64,000 bases of DNA from Histoplasma ohiense. Taxonomy: Eukaryota; Ascomycota; Eurotiomycetes; Onygenales; Ajellomycetaceae. Position numbers and translations under genes: made by a program. The stretch is from assembly GCA_017607445.1 (NCBI GenBank), contig JAEVHH010000001.1, positions 806,001-870,000 of the forward strand, written 5' to 3'. The notes under the pieces were generated by a model. The model was not told the DNA's origin and did not search any database. It worked only from the letters and a program-made list of their open reading frames with translations. Positions within the stretch are counted from its first letter, which is position 1, and each line of letters starts with the position of its first letter. Positions 35,651 through 48,890 of this stretch are shown here, piece by piece.

Positions 35651-38333
35651 GTACAGTACATGTAATAATGCCCAAGCAAGTGTCAGCATAAAAATTGCAA
35701 ATTTAAAGTTACATGATATATTATTAGCTGACGGTACAAATGCTACCGAGGCGGCAGTGGGGCTTTTTGGGTGGACAAATTGGAAAGCTCAAACATTTCT
35801 TCGACCATCCAAGTACTTGGCGAGAACCGAAGAGAAATGAAAGATGGAATAGAAAAAGGACAAAACGGACCTGTGGATTGGACGGTCCCAACTCATATCA
35901 GCAGAATGTCAGTGTTAGCAAACATGGGAGTTGACGAGCCACCCAGCCAACAAAGGTCTCACGAGCCCGGATGTATTCGAACTTCTGATGTTGCGGGTGT
36001 GTAGAGGGGATAACTAATAGGATCTTCCGGAAGGGACGTCGTGGTCGTTAAGAAATCAGGATCGAAACTGAGCAGAGGCGAGGGATGTTGTCCTTCAGCT
36101 AGCCGTGGGATGGATCTGGGGTGGATCTCGTTGGCCGGCGGTCTAAGGAGCTCCCAAGGCTAGGCAGAGCAAATCGGAGGTCAAGTAAACAGGCAGCAGG
36201 CCTGGACGGTGGGGATTGGGGGGGGGATGCTGTAGACTTGAGGAGACACAGCAGAACAGCAAATATCAGAGGCTCATCACATTCATGGATACAAGGCAGA
36301 AGAGAGTGCTCAATCGGAGATGGAGCAGGGTGGTTGTGCACTTTGTTTGGCGAGGGTGTAGCAGAGGTGAAGGTGAAAATGAAAAATGAAGTTGGAGGAT
36401 TGGAGAAAGTGAGTTGAGGAAAGAGAAAATCCGAGAAAGACACAGGAACAGGAATTGGCTGAAATGGATTAAAGCAAGTCGTTAGTTAACTTAAGTTAAA
36501 TCTCTGATTTGACCAATTTGCTTTTTACTTTTGCTTCTCCAGAGATTCGGGCATTAATAATAATAGTAATAATAAGAGTAACCTCCATCAGACAGTAAGT
36601 TTTACTCTTCTCTTCTTTTATTTGGATATTTCCTATTCGGACCAGGGCAGGAAAGCCCAAAAAAAAAAGGGCACCAAAGCTACTGTATTCTGTACAAAAG
36701 GAACAAAATGTTCGGATCTCAAAATTACCACTGGAGCTATCCATTAACAACAAAAGAGAAAAGAAATACAACCCTCGACATCTGACATCTTTGAGCTTTG
36801 GTCCTTTTTAATTTTTTGTGAACTTTCCCGTGCCCTGACGGGCAGATCCAGGGCTCGACAGCGAACGGATGGAGCCAGACCACCCAAACGGGCGGGGCGG
36901 GCTCCATCATCCCCGTCATTCATTACTCTGATTGCCGTTGGTATAATTAATTATCCAGAAAACAGAAAACACCTCCTCGTTCATAGTTTGGTAATTAAGA
37001 TAAGGCCTTTGCTTGAGTTCCACCAGGGCGAGGGAGGACTCAGGCGAGTTCCAAATTTTGCTGCGGATTTAGGTATAATATTAAGCTAATGCTAATAGTC
37101 ATAGTAATATATTTAACCAAGGGTTCAGACGGATCTCAAATACACCAATAAGCCGAAGCGGGAAACGGGAAAGAAAAAAGACAAAAAGGAGAATAATAAT
37201 AATAATAATAATAAAAATAATAAATAAAAAAGCCTTGGAAATCAAGGTAAATGGAAGGACATGTATGCATGATACTCCTTGTATCTATCTTCCACCCCCA
37301 CTGCTAAGGGTAGTTAACTTGTCGTCAACCCGCCAGCGGGGTGATTTAGTTTGCTTCGCTTCTTATTCCCTCGGGCGTGCCATGCTTCAGTATACATGTT
37401 GGACGATGACAGACATTGCTTATTCTAGGGAAGAGAAATTGATCTGTAGCTGTAGTTGTATCTGTCTGTCTCTATCTGGCCCTGGGGCTGGAATCATGCC
37501 CCTCGTATGAGTCCGGCCTCTAAAGTGGCCGTATTTCCTGAACACTACACACACATTCATCGCGGTGCACTCCCTTCCATTGGCACTCCTCCTTGGTAGG
37601 GGGAATTCAGTGTTTGTGGCTAGTATTGATAGTATACAGCGTGTGCATAGCGTTTAGCCATCTATCAAGTCCTAGAGTTATTTAAATATATACCACCGAC
37701 TCACGGCCGGCCCCTGGCTGTAGGATAAGGGCAAGAAGAATCCGCTGCAGGAAACGCCAAACCAATTCTGCCCTTGCACCAGGGTGTGCGTGAGGACTTC
37801 GCGGCAGTATAAGTCATTACTGACTGGTAACCGTGGGTTTGACGATTAAATCCATTTTCTTTTTTCTTGATTTCTCATTATCTCATTTCATGAGCCAACA
37901 ACTCAACTCAGGCGAGCGGCAACTGTCGGGCTTGCACCGGGCTGACCCATGGCAGCTGCACGTTTCAGGATATCAGCAGAAACAGATTTCCGCTTCCCCT
38001 AGTTTTTTAACTTGAATCAGTGGGTGATGAGCAAGACACTAAACATTGTTGTCATAAAATAGGGCGAAAAATGGGCATTGCAATTCAATCCGGACAGAAT
38101 GCTGCGAGGGCCAAGGTTAACTAGCACTACCATTATCGTTCCCATGGTTTGGAAAGACCAGCGTTTAGATTGGCTTTGCGTAATAAGGAGGTAAACCTCA
38201 TCAATCAAAGATCAGGAATGAATAATCAAGAATAAATGAGAAACGTATGCCTTGGCAAGGGGGCGCCAGTGTTGGGGTTGAGGCGATCTAGGGTAAGGAC
38301 ATGGACCCCGAATTCTATGCAGGTACTGTACTG

Positions 38334-38382
<49 letters not shown>

Positions 38383-40040
38383 TAAGTATGCATATATGAT
38401 ATAGATAGATACGTAGATAGATCCCCAGCCAGTCTCCCGCCTTCAGGCCAAGGCCACGAGAATGTGTGTGTCTTTTCCAACTTCAATTAACCATCGGGCA
38501 TCATTTCCGCGTTGATGTCGTGCTTACCAAATGCAGGCACGCGGCGCTAGTTATAGGCGCTAAATGGATCGACATCAACTAGGCTGCTTTCGGAAAATCC
38601 CTCCAGATTAGGAAAAAGCAAAACAGAACCTTGCGGAGAGAGGAACGGGCCCATCCTTAACATCCACTTCAGCAAGCTGCGATGTTATCGCAATTCATCT
38701 TTGTCTTTGGGCACTCCCTCCGACGAGCTGTCGTCATTTGCCCTCTTGGGGCCCCAACCCAATAGGCCGGCTAAACCAGCAGCATGACGAATGATGAGAA
38801 AGGAAGATACAGCACCAAAATTGCTTGCTATATACGGAGTATATATATATATATATATATATATCTCATGTCGTTGACTAATGAGCGTTTTTGCTATTGC
38901 CTGGCTGGAAAAACCAACTTGAAATCCGTCCAAAGATTCACACACAATCACCTCGAACGAGTCAGAGATAGTCAAGTTTTGGGCCTAAACTCCCCATGTC
39001 GCAGGTGATCTATATAGATATCAACAGAATTCTAGCTTTTTCAAACCACAGAGCACTATGCACCGACGAAAAAACTATCCAGCCAACCTAGGATCAGTGT
39101 TCTGTATGATAATCTATCCAACTGGCGGAGAAACCATGATGAGCCCATTTCGTTGTGCGTATACTTTCCCCAGTGTTTTGAGGTTTAGTTGGCGGAGATA
39201 CCATACACCGTGGGTTCTTGGGGTGGACAGTACAGAGAAGTAGGACCCATTGTGCGCGATCAGAGCATCACATTTATTCGCGGAAATTTCCTAAACTATG
39301 GCCTGAGAGGCATGGGAGTGAGAGTGCTGAGAGCCTCAAGCGTTATTTGGAATAACCTGGCAGGAAAATGAAGCAGTGTCTCTCGGTATGCATTCAGGAT
39401 TTCATATGTAATGGAAGCTTGAGTTGTGAAGGGTGTCTTCTGTTGCCCAAACTATAGCAAAGTTCCTGGCAGGCAAATTGCCACAGTGCCGACTTCAGTA
39501 TGATTTACACAGAGAGAAACTGGAAGCATGCTGTTCGGCGCAAGGCCATACGGTTTGGTCATTCTAGGCAGTGATGTAGTTCAACACAATAGCACATCAG
39601 CAGTGCAGTCCAGTTACACGCAGCTGCACACAGGCTGCAATCTAGAGTGGTGGATGCAATAGGAGGACCTCCCTCTGTACCGTCCATGCAACAATATATT
39701 TTTTACTCCCAATGGAATTACCGAGGAATAGCCAGAATAGCCACCGCAGAAATTCGTATTTCGATACCATGGAAATATAAATGAAGCGGAAAACGCCTTG
39801 TTTTGTCAGTACAAACTTGCGGAGGATACGTGACGCGCAGCCGGAATAAATGCACCAAGATTTAATTAAAGTGAGGTGGGTATATATCATATCTGACGCA
39901 ATGAATGGAATGCTATTCAAGTCATTGGTCGAAGCGTTCCGGAGTTGGGTTTGTATCATAGTGTTGTCGGATATTTACATCCATCAACGTTTCAGAGCTC
40001 CCCAACAGTAAGGGACCATCACCGAGCAAGCTCTTCCACC
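35651..40040. other. 4.4-kb gene-free stretch with microsatellites
   Basis: No coding region on either strand that I can support. It probably includes long 5' leader and promoter sequence of the PHD gene. Repeats: (AAT)n at about 37191-37225, (AT)n at 38341-38379 and (AT)n at 38840-38865. The tgtactgtaca motif lies at 35650-35660 (touching the PHD start codon) and 38327-38337. Low-level decayed sequence cannot be excluded. Confidence 0.5.
38341..38379. repeat. (AT)n microsatellite
   Basis: About 19 AT units, immediately preceded by gtactgtactgtacatac. Confidence 0.95.
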
Positions 40041-40388
40041 ATGGTTACCGTAAAAACTAAGGGCAAGAGGAAAGGCCCCCCATCTCGATCCCGGACACGA
40101 AAGCAAGCGAATAATACAACCGTGTCGAAAGTCACTAGGAAGAAGAAACGGGCCTCTGACTCTGAGAGCCGTCTGCCCAGGCAGCTGCGCGGAGCGTTAG
40201 AAAAACAGAACGTTGTCAAAGGAAAGTTTGGGGATGCGTCATTGGAAGATGTAAATTATTTTCTACGAAGGGGAACCTGACAAATTGATCTGATATTGAT
40301 CATTTTTGCTAACCATTCGTCTCCAGATCCGAACGGAAACCCAAGGTCCACCACCAGGCTACGTCTTCGTTCCGAAGGGCGACGTCTA
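40041..40388 (+). pseudogene. DUF2293 protein gene, 5' fragment (split by transposon)
   Basis: Exon 1 40041..40250 starts in an ideal context (ccaccATGG) and encodes a Lys/Arg-rich N-terminus. The intron is 40251..40326 (GTAAAT...CTCCAG). Exon 2 runs 40327..40388 and contains GYVFVPKGDVY, the conserved start of the DUF2293 core, where it is cut within the Tyr codon by the TIR element. Beyond the junction the frame reads 26 codons into the TIR and stops at 40465-40467, giving a possible 116-aa truncated product. The remainder of the gene is at 56914-57574. Joined at the duplicated TA, the two halves are in frame (311 codons in total). There are no other lesions in this half. Confidence 0.88.
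40387..40388. repeat. TA target-site duplication, left copy
   Basis: The dinucleotide directly left of the TIR start; the right copy is 56912-56913. One TA must be removed for the DUF2293 frame to be continuous, which supports TA-specific insertion. Confidence 0.9.
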
Positions 40389-40595
40389 TTGTGGCGGACG
40401 TAAAGCTTGCGAAAACAGAATTTTCTGCCACCCCCTGAAAAATAATAGCAAAACACTGCAAAAATAACCAAAATATCCACATATCTCTAGAATCATTCAA
40501 ATATCATCCAATTCATCCAAATACACACCTTTATCATCAAATATGCATCTTTATCATCAAATACACATCTTTATCATCAAATACATCAATATGCT
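40389..40595 (+). repeat. Left terminal inverted repeat
   Basis: About 207 bp, matching the reverse complement of 56745-56911 almost base for base over the outer about 150 bp (one clear C/T difference near 40433). The inner end has three copies of a 20-bp unit around tttatcatcaaata (about 40530-40589), against one in the right TIR, which explains the 40-bp length difference. The repeat ends at aatATG, the start codon of the plus-strand element gene. Confidence 0.93.
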
Positions 40596-42092
40596 CTGCA
40601 ACACCCACTGTTCTACTGTCTTGCAAGCTTGTAAAGAGACTTCAACTACTCTTCACCTTCATCTGCTCAAATCATCTGTTCTGAATGTTTCAGATAATGA
40701 TGAGAATCCAATTGATGATGAGAAGAAGAATAAGAAGAAGAAGAAGAAAAAGACACAGTCAGAAGATTCTCAATTTCTGTGAATATCTATCTCTGAGTCT
40801 GAGATCTCATTCAGACTGTATGAATGAATGATTATCAATGAAATAAAGAAGTCTATAAAGATTAAATTATGAAATATTATAATAAATGATATGACTGTCA
40901 GTTTCTATTGTATTCAATATACTGCAAAAAAAATAGCTGAAGAGTATGTTATAAAACAGAACTATAAAAAGATAGAAGTTGCAAATTGTATAACAGTCAT
41001 CTCATCAAACAAACATAAATCTTCAATCAAAATCATTCTTGAGAAGAAGACAAATTGAAGAGAGATTATCACTCTTCTGAAGAAGTTATATAAAAAGAAA
41101 ATGAACAGATTTAGTATTGAGATTATCATCTCTTTTAATCTTCTTAATATCTCAACTCTATTCTCAAACATCTCTGTAATATGCAGTTCTGCAGCTTTCA
41201 TTGAAGTATTGAATTCTCAATTAACAACTCAGACATTGATATCAAAAAGAGTATTAGATGTCAAAGAAAAAGTAATCTCATCATCTATCAAATTCTCTCT
41301 CTATCATTCTGTCAAATCTTCTCAAATTCATGAAATATTCAATGATGAAAAGCTGCTGTCTATATGTACAAGATTCACAGCCACTAGCCAGCAGCTGAAG
41401 AAGATTTGAAATCAATGATCAAATAAACATAATTCTTTGTGAATTGAGTGTGAGATAACTGCTCACTGACATTGTCAAAAGATAAATTGTCATAACTTTA
41501 AGCAGAGCATTTGTTGAATAGCTTTTAATAATACTCATATTCAATTTCTGAGTAATGAGATTGTCAGTTGAATAGATGATGTTGAATGTGAACATGCAAC
41601 AGTTAAAAATCTCTCAAAAAAGATGACAAAAAGATTAATGAATAGAAAGAAGAAGAAGAAATAAAAAAGTAAATCTATATCTACTTCTAATTCTTCTATA
41701 CAGACATCTCAGATATCAGCAGTTATATTTCCTTTCTCAACTTCTTCATCTAATATTATATCTTCAAATAAGATAATCAATGTGATGATGATGAAATATA
41801 TAATGAAAGAAATGAGAGATATGAAAGAACTGAATTCAAATCTGTCATTGAATTCAAATCTATCATTGAATTCAAATCTGTCATTGAATTCAAATTTATC
41901 ATCAAATTCAAATCTGTTTTCTATTCTGAATCTGTCTTCTATTCTGAATCTGTCATTAAATTCAAATCTGTCATTGAATTCAAATCTGTCTTCTATTTGA
42001 AGTAGTTCAATCTCTCAGTTTGATGAATATACAGATCTGTTTATTGATGAGTTCTTCAACTAATTGATGACAAAGAAATCTCAAAGAGCAGA
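40591..42092 (+). pseudogene. Accessory gene of the TIR transposon, 5' part
   Basis: From ATG 40591 one frame stays coding-like for 1.5 kb, interrupted by about 11 TGA and 2 TAA codons. It continues in the same frame at 49241-49484 after element A is removed at its GCAGA duplication; total about 580 codons. Early Lys-rich cluster (about 40727-40758), an Ile/Lys-rich middle, then a segment with Cys and His at even spacing around 41440-41560 when TGA is taken as former Trp (ECEITAH, HCQKINCHNF, SIC). A repetitive LNSNLS segment follows. I do not recognise the family; the Cys/His region may bind zinc. Convergent to the transposase. Confidence 0.65.
41826..41996 (+). repeat. 18-bp coding tandem repeat (LNSNLS)n
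   Basis: About nine imperfect copies of ttgaattcaaatctgtca, in frame within the accessory gene, encode a Leu-Asn-Ser-Asn-Leu-Ser type hexapeptide repeat. The copies differ mainly at single bases. Confidence 0.9.
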
Positions 42093-42363
42093 TGTAAGAG
42101 ATGGTTGTAGATATAATTATGAGAGTAGTGTGAAGTACATATATAGAATGTTAAGAAGATAACAATCTCTATTATTCAAAGCTAATTGCTGATCTTCTAA
42201 TATCTATGAATATCAGTGAGTATTATATAGACAATCATCACACACTACAGCTGTCTATGATGCTGTGCACTATATCCTTTCTCATTAATTCTGATGTGTT
42301 CTGTGTTCTTCTATCATCATATAGCTATTTTCTAATATAGATATCTCTGTTGCATCTATTACA
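42093..42363 (-). repeat. Element A 3' LTR
   Basis: 271 bp, the same length as 48965-49235. Differences between the two are almost all C/T or G/A, with this copy holding the T/A state (for example catcat against cgccac near 42315). Confidence 0.93.
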
Positions 42364-42905
42364 ATTATCTCTCTTCTTCAAAGGTCTGGTCTCCAGAGCT
42401 TCTTACTGCAACATGTGAAGTTTGTAACATGTGCTGTGTGGTTAATATTGTATAGAGTTCACAGAATTGAGCTGAATTAATTGTTGAGATTAATTCTGAA
42501 GTGTTGCTGTTTCAGAAGAACATTTTTCCATCTTCAGTGTCATTACAGTTCAATCACAATTTAGACACAACTTCTAACCTCTTTTCTTTGACTTCTACAT
42601 CAAAAATCACACTTCATCAAATATCATCATCAACATCACCACTAACAATTTTTTATTAAAAAAGAATACATCAATTTATCAAACAAAGTACACTGTATCT
42701 TTCTATGCAATTTTTATTGTGAAATTTGAAGTTTTGGTTGCATGATTGTGTTTTCCATTTTGGGTTGAGTTTTGTGTTGTTGCAATTCCTTTGATCATCA
42801 TTGCAATATTGATTTCAATCTTCAACATCTGTCTTTCTTTTTTGTTACTTTTGCTTTTCCTTCTTCTTTGAATAAGGTCTTGATACTAATTAAAGTTATG
42901 ATAGA

Positions 42906-44047
42906 ATGTCAGAATCAGCTGTTTCTGTTGCTGATTTGAAGTCTATGAAGAGTGATATGCTGTCTGCCATTGAGAGCATTTGCTTGGGTTGTCTGGAGAG
43001 ATTGCAGAACTCTTCAGTATATTCTTGCTTTGTGAATGATAAATGAACATGCTGTCACATCTGTCATATATTAAATAGAAGTTGTGCTGCTGTAAGTTTT
43101 CTTAAACTGAAATTGTTAAGAGTACTAATGGATTATAGATATCTGAGCACTTTCACAAAATCAATCAATTTTTGATCAATGAATTTCATAAGATGCTGCT
43201 CTCTGATGAAGTTCTGAATGAGAGATTTGCTACATATCAAACTGCTGTTGCAAGGTTTGTACTTGATGTACAGATCTACAAGAATGCAGATGAGATTCTA
43301 GAATTCTATATAGACTTTGATGATCTGTTGTCACAGTAGAGTGTGACATTTGATCATAGCAGTGTTTCAGAAAGTGCATTTTCACATCCTGCTATTACAT
43401 CAATATCATTCTCACTGAGTCAAGATCTTGGTATGTTATTTGAGTTGGCTGATAATGTAGATGAAGATGAGGAAGCAGACAGTTTCATTGAAATATTAGA
43501 AAGAAATACAGCAGCATATTGCTGTTGTTGTATTCAACATTTGACAATATCCCTCTACCATCATTGTGAGTCTGCTGAGAGTTGACACAAAAAATGCAAG
43601 CACTGCTCAGTGATGAAGCATGCCTGCATTCTGATAAGTTATTATTCAAAACAGATGTTTTTACAGTATATAATATTAACTTTCTATTAGATGTCAGTGA
43701 ATGCTGTTGAATTAACTCAGACAGTTATCAACACTGCTGAGGATTTAATTGTCACTGATGTGGATGCTTTAAATGTTAATGTTTTGCAGAGTGCTGTGAC
43801 TGCAGCAGTTAGATTCTTTGCTGTGAAGATCTGAGAGATTCAATGAGATGATTCTTCTGAGACTTCAGCTGAAATAGTGATTGATGAGGTCTCAGTGATT
43901 ACATCACTGATTGCAGCTTCCAAGTCATCATTGAAACATCATGCTTCATCAGTTGAGGAAATTCAGAATAATAAGCAGATTTGTCTTGATGACAATTTCT
44001 CAAATGACACTGATCAAGCTGAGACAGATCTGTTTTTTAATCTCTGA
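42906..44047 (+). pseudogene. Extra antisense, intron-containing gene inside element A
   Basis: Starting at ATG 42906, 62 open codons (interrupted by one TGA) end at a good donor (GTAAGT, 43092). A 47-nt intron with ctaat branch-like sequence ends at ATTATAG (43138). The next exon then continues in phase for about 900 nt to a TGA at 44045, with internal TGA/TAG stops at presumed Trp codons. A second candidate intron lies near 43665-43690. The first exon has a Cys-rich patch (CCHICHILNRSC) and the second has CKHCSVMKHAC. Both look like half zinc-binding clusters. A conserved coding block FATYQTAVARFVLDVQIYK lies between. The gene is convergent with pol. Family unknown to me. Confidence 0.65.
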
Positions 44048-44149
44048 GTGAAATAAGTATATTCAGCAGTTATCATTGTCTTCTTTGTTTTCATTTACTG
44101 ATTGACTTCTGATAGATTTTATTAAACTGTTTCAAGTACTTCTGACTGT

Positions 44150-47100
44150 TCATCAAGTTTTTCTCAGATTCCCAAGAATTATCTGCATCTGTACAATCTT
44201 TTCATTTGACAAGATATTGTGTTTGACCACAGTACTGACACTTATCTAATATAGCTTCAACTTTCCATTTCTCTTGCACATCTATAATTATCAGTTCTGC
44301 TTGCAGGATTTGTTCATTGCACACATGATATGGTTTGAGAAGGGAAACATGAAATATGAGATGAATTTCTTTATATTGCAGCATGAGTTTCAGTTTGTAC
44401 ACCTGCATACTGCAGATATCAATTATTTGAAAGAGACTCAAAAATCAATGATCTAGTTTGAATGAGGGTTGCAAGGTGGATATATTTTTTGCACACAGCA
44501 TTACTCAGTCCTCTATCTTAAAGCTTTTTGATATATGACACTGATTGTAATACTTTTTCTCAGCTGCTTTGACAGCTTTCAGACATTTTTAAATTTTGTT
44601 CTTCACTTGCTTCATCTGTTTCACTTGTTTCATTGCTGATTTTGATGCACCTGTGCTTGGAAGCTTCATGTCTATGCAAAGTTCAGTTGATCAGCTGATC
44701 ATTGCTTCAGATGATGTCATTTTTATCAATGTGTGGAAGATGTTGTTATATGCTCATTGCATCAGAGAAATCCATTCTATCCAATTATTTTGCTGATAGC
44801 TGCAATATGTGTGAAGATAATGTTCAATCACCTGATTCAATCATTCTGTCTGGCTGTTGGTTTGTGGGTGGAATGCTGTCGATAATTTTCATTGAACATG
44901 AAGCAGATAGCACAATGTCAATCAAAACTTGCTATTTATTAATGAATCTCAGTTGCTAATAATGTTCACAGATAGGTCAAAGTTCTTCACAATTCTTCAT
45001 ACAATAATATCCACAAGTTCTTCTGCATCTAGCTCTGAAGATGTGGGCACAATTATGGCTCATTTGATGAATAAATCAACAAATACAACAATAGCATTAT
45101 AGATTTAACTTCTCTTTTTATTATCTGACAGGCCTTCAATAAAGTCCATGCTAATTGTATGTCATTTCTTATCTGACACTGAATGTGATTGTAGCAATCT
45201 GTACAGCTTGTGCTGTGGTATCTTGACACATTGACAAACATCACAAGTTCTCACATATTCTGCAATCTTATCACTCATATCATGCCACAAATACTTGCAT
45301 TTGATCACTTTGATGATTTTGTCACATTCAAAATGGCCATCTTGAGAATCATTGTGGTTCATTTTCATTATTTCATGTCTTACAGTCTTGTCTTGCAGTA
45401 TGTAGACTTTATCATCTTTTCTGAGCAGATCATTTTTATCTACTGCTCAGATCAAACAATTATCTACACTAGCATCATTCATCTCTAGTCTTCTGCAAAG
45501 TTCAGATGTGCTGATGTTTCTATTCTGAATCTGCAGTAAGAGTTCAATGATAGATTCAGCTATCTCTTCACAATAGACTGTCTCAGACTCAAATACTTTG
45601 ACAGTTAGAATTCATAATATCAGAGTCTCTAGATTTAATTCTGTAACATCTGCAATCTCATTCTCATTCACAGATGCATTCTTTATTCTGCAGAGATTGT
45701 TGTCATCAATGACTACAGATCTCTTCACTCAACAATTTTCATTAGCTTACAGATCTTTTCACATCATCTTAATACATTGATCTAACTTTGTATTTTCTTT
45801 TGTCTTTAGTGACTTAAAGATTCTTTTATGCAGCTTCTCTTGCAGAGTAGAGAGTCTCATCAAGAGAGCTGCATATTTTACAAAATCTGAGTAATGACTT
45901 GATGCATCTGTGGGATTATTTTTTCCAAAACAGTGCTCTATTTCAAAATCAAACACTGAGAGCATTTTCATCCAGTGAATCTGACACTCATTTAGCTGCT
46001 TCATTGTCATGAAGCACTGGAGATTGATATAGTCAGATAAAACAGTTATTGAGTGTCTGCTATTATGTAAGTAGTGATGTCATTGCCTGAAAGCTTCTAC
46101 AATCAGCAACATTTCTAGATCATATGTTTGATAACATCTTTCTGTTTCTGTGAGCTTTCTAGATCAAAACACAATCAAGTGTCAGTGATCATTATTCATT
46201 AATTGTGATATTACTGCAGCAATTGCAACATCAGATCTGTTCATTTCTATATGAAGTTTTCACTGTGAATCAAAGTGAATCAACAATGATGCTTTTGTAA
46301 AGCATTCTTTTAACTGCAAAATTGTGTGCTTGCAGTTATCATCTAACTGAACAGATGTGTTATTCTTCTCTCTTTTCATTTCATAATCTTTTAACAATTC
46401 AGTCAGAGGTGCTGTTATTATCAAGAACTTGTATATGAATCAACAATAGAAATTGATGAATTCTAGAAATATTTGCAATTCATTTATAGTTCACAGTTCT
46501 GACCAATCTAGAATCATGTCAACACAGCATTTCTCAACAGTAATGCTCTGTATGATAACCACAAAACTCAAAAATCCAATTTCTGTTGTGTGAAATGTGC
46601 ACTTACTAAGTTTGGCATATAGTCTCCATCACCTTAACCATTCCAGCACATTCTTAACATAGACGACATGTTCATCAAGTGTGTTTGAATAGATTATGAT
46701 ATTGTCAAGATAAGCCACACAATATACATCTAAAAGGTCACTGAGGGCTTTGTTGATATAAGATTGAAAGATCACAGAGACATTGATTAGCTCAAAAGAT
46801 AAGACTAGATATTCAAAGTGTTCATATCATGTTCAAAATGCTGTTTTTCATTCATCTCTCACTCATATGCAAATTCTATGATACACATCTCTAAGATTCA
46901 GTTGTGTATATATTTTGGCATCTGCTAATCTATCAAGTATTTCACTTATCAAGAGCAGTGGATATTGATTCTTGACTGTTATTTCATTCAATCTTCAATA
47001 ATCCACACAAAGATGCAGGGTTTCATCTTTCTTTGATGTGAATAACACTGACACACTGACTGAGCTCTTGAATGGACATATTCAATTCTTCTCTAACATT

Positions 47101-48890
47101 TTTTCAATATATTCTCAGAGGACAGAGAGTTCTTGAGGTGATAAGTTATATATCAGTCAGTATGAGAGTTTCTTACCAGGTTTGAGCTCTATGGCATGAT
47201 CATGAAATGCATGTTCCACATCAGATATGTCTTCTCAGAATACATCAAGATAATCTTTATAATCATCTAGAATATTTGGCTCAGTTGCTGCACTCACAGC
47301 TTGTAATAGTAAGGCAGCAAATATAATATTATCATCATCAATTAGTGTTGTGAATTCTTTAGCAGTATCCAGGTGCACATGGTTAATATTCAACACTTTT
47401 CTATAGATTCAGCATCTTCACACTCAGTCAATATCAGAGTTCACAGCTTCCAATCACAGCATGCTCAAAATTACATCATATTCACTAATATCAGCCTCTT
47501 TGAAATGATGGAATCCTTCTTGAAGGACATGTTCATCATTGATAATCTTCATTGCAGCTCTTCATTGTTCATATGATTTAATCTTATGATTATCAACTGC
47601 TTCCACTACTTTTGATTTATCTTCTGTCTTTGAGAAATATTTTGATGCCCAGGCATGAGACACAAAGTTTGCATCTGTGTCAGAATCCACTAGCATCCAC
47701 ACCATTGACCATTCTGCTTCTATCAGCATCCACATATTCATTACCAATAATTGTTTATCTCACAGTCTAGTTGTTCATACTCTCAATGCAGCAGCTGCTT
47801 CTACAATTGAAATTGTTGATTTTTTGCTTGTCAAACTTGATTGCACTTTTCAAGATGTAATATTCAACAATCATTTGCAATATGACCCTTCTTATGACAG
47901 TGAGAACACTTCTTCATTCAGTTATATTTATCTTTCTTGATTTGTTCAGTTGAACTCATTTGTTCCTCTCATTTCCTCTTGTTTCAATGATTGCTAGATT
48001 TATCAGAATGACACTGATTCTCTATGAATATTGCAGGTCTTTCTTTGTGGATAGCACACTGTCACTCTGATATATTTTTCTCAAGAGTCTGTAGAGTTCA
48101 AAGCAACTCTTTGTAGTTCTGAGGCTTCTGATTTCAACAGTTGAATTCTGTGTGTAATATCTTCAACATCTTACTACACAAGTTATCCATTCTTTGTTCT
48201 TCACTATATGGGGGTAAGTAGTATTTCCAGTCTTCAAGATATTTAGAGAAATCATGTATCAATTGTCATTCTTGTTGCTTCACATCTTGAAACTTTTGAC
48301 TCATCAATCAGCACTGGTTCTGTGGATCATTAATTTGCATTTCTAGATGTGATAATATATTGTCAAAAGTCAACAGTGTTGCTCCTCCACATCTCTTATA
48401 CAATGATACAAAATTCAATCATTTCTGCTTAACATGAGTATCAAGATAGAGTTTAGCATCATTTATCTTGTGTTCTTCCTTTCAATAATACCAGTGGTGA
48501 TATGTAAAGAGAGTCAACATGTGATCTTTATAGTTCTTGAATTCTAACATATTTTTTCCTCAATAATAGTTCTTAATCTTCAATCTCAGTGGTGTTTCAT
48601 TATCATCATCTGTATCATTCACAGATTGATTTTGTGGTGATTCTGTGGTGATATTCTGGGTTAATTGAGGCTCAATGAGAGTATCTTCACAAATCTGCAC
48701 TTCCAACTCATTGAGCTGCTGTTGCACATGCAGAATAACTAATTGCTGCTCTCATTCACAGATTTGATCATTCAACTGTTGCAAATGCACATTGTGATCA
48801 TTGAAGGCAGTAGAGGATTCAGATTGATTTTCAAAAGATCTTGCATGTGTCAAGACCATCTTGTGTGTTTTAACTAATGTTGTGTGTTTT
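44150..48890 (-). pseudogene. Element A gag-pol remnants
   Basis: Degenerate gag-protease-RT-RNase H-integrase coding region read on the minus strand from about 48890 to about 44150. Catalytic-site damage is visible: the protease D-S-G reads D-S-D and the RT YLDD reads YLDN. Both changes are G-to-A on the coding strand. The 5' leader next to the LTR carries short tandem copies of gtgtgttttaactaa (48860-48915). Confidence 0.88.

Noticed and set aside
41101..41409. Separate short genes inside the element tract
   Set aside because: The short open frames between 40.5 and 42 kb are pieces of one frame broken by TGA codons, not independent genes.
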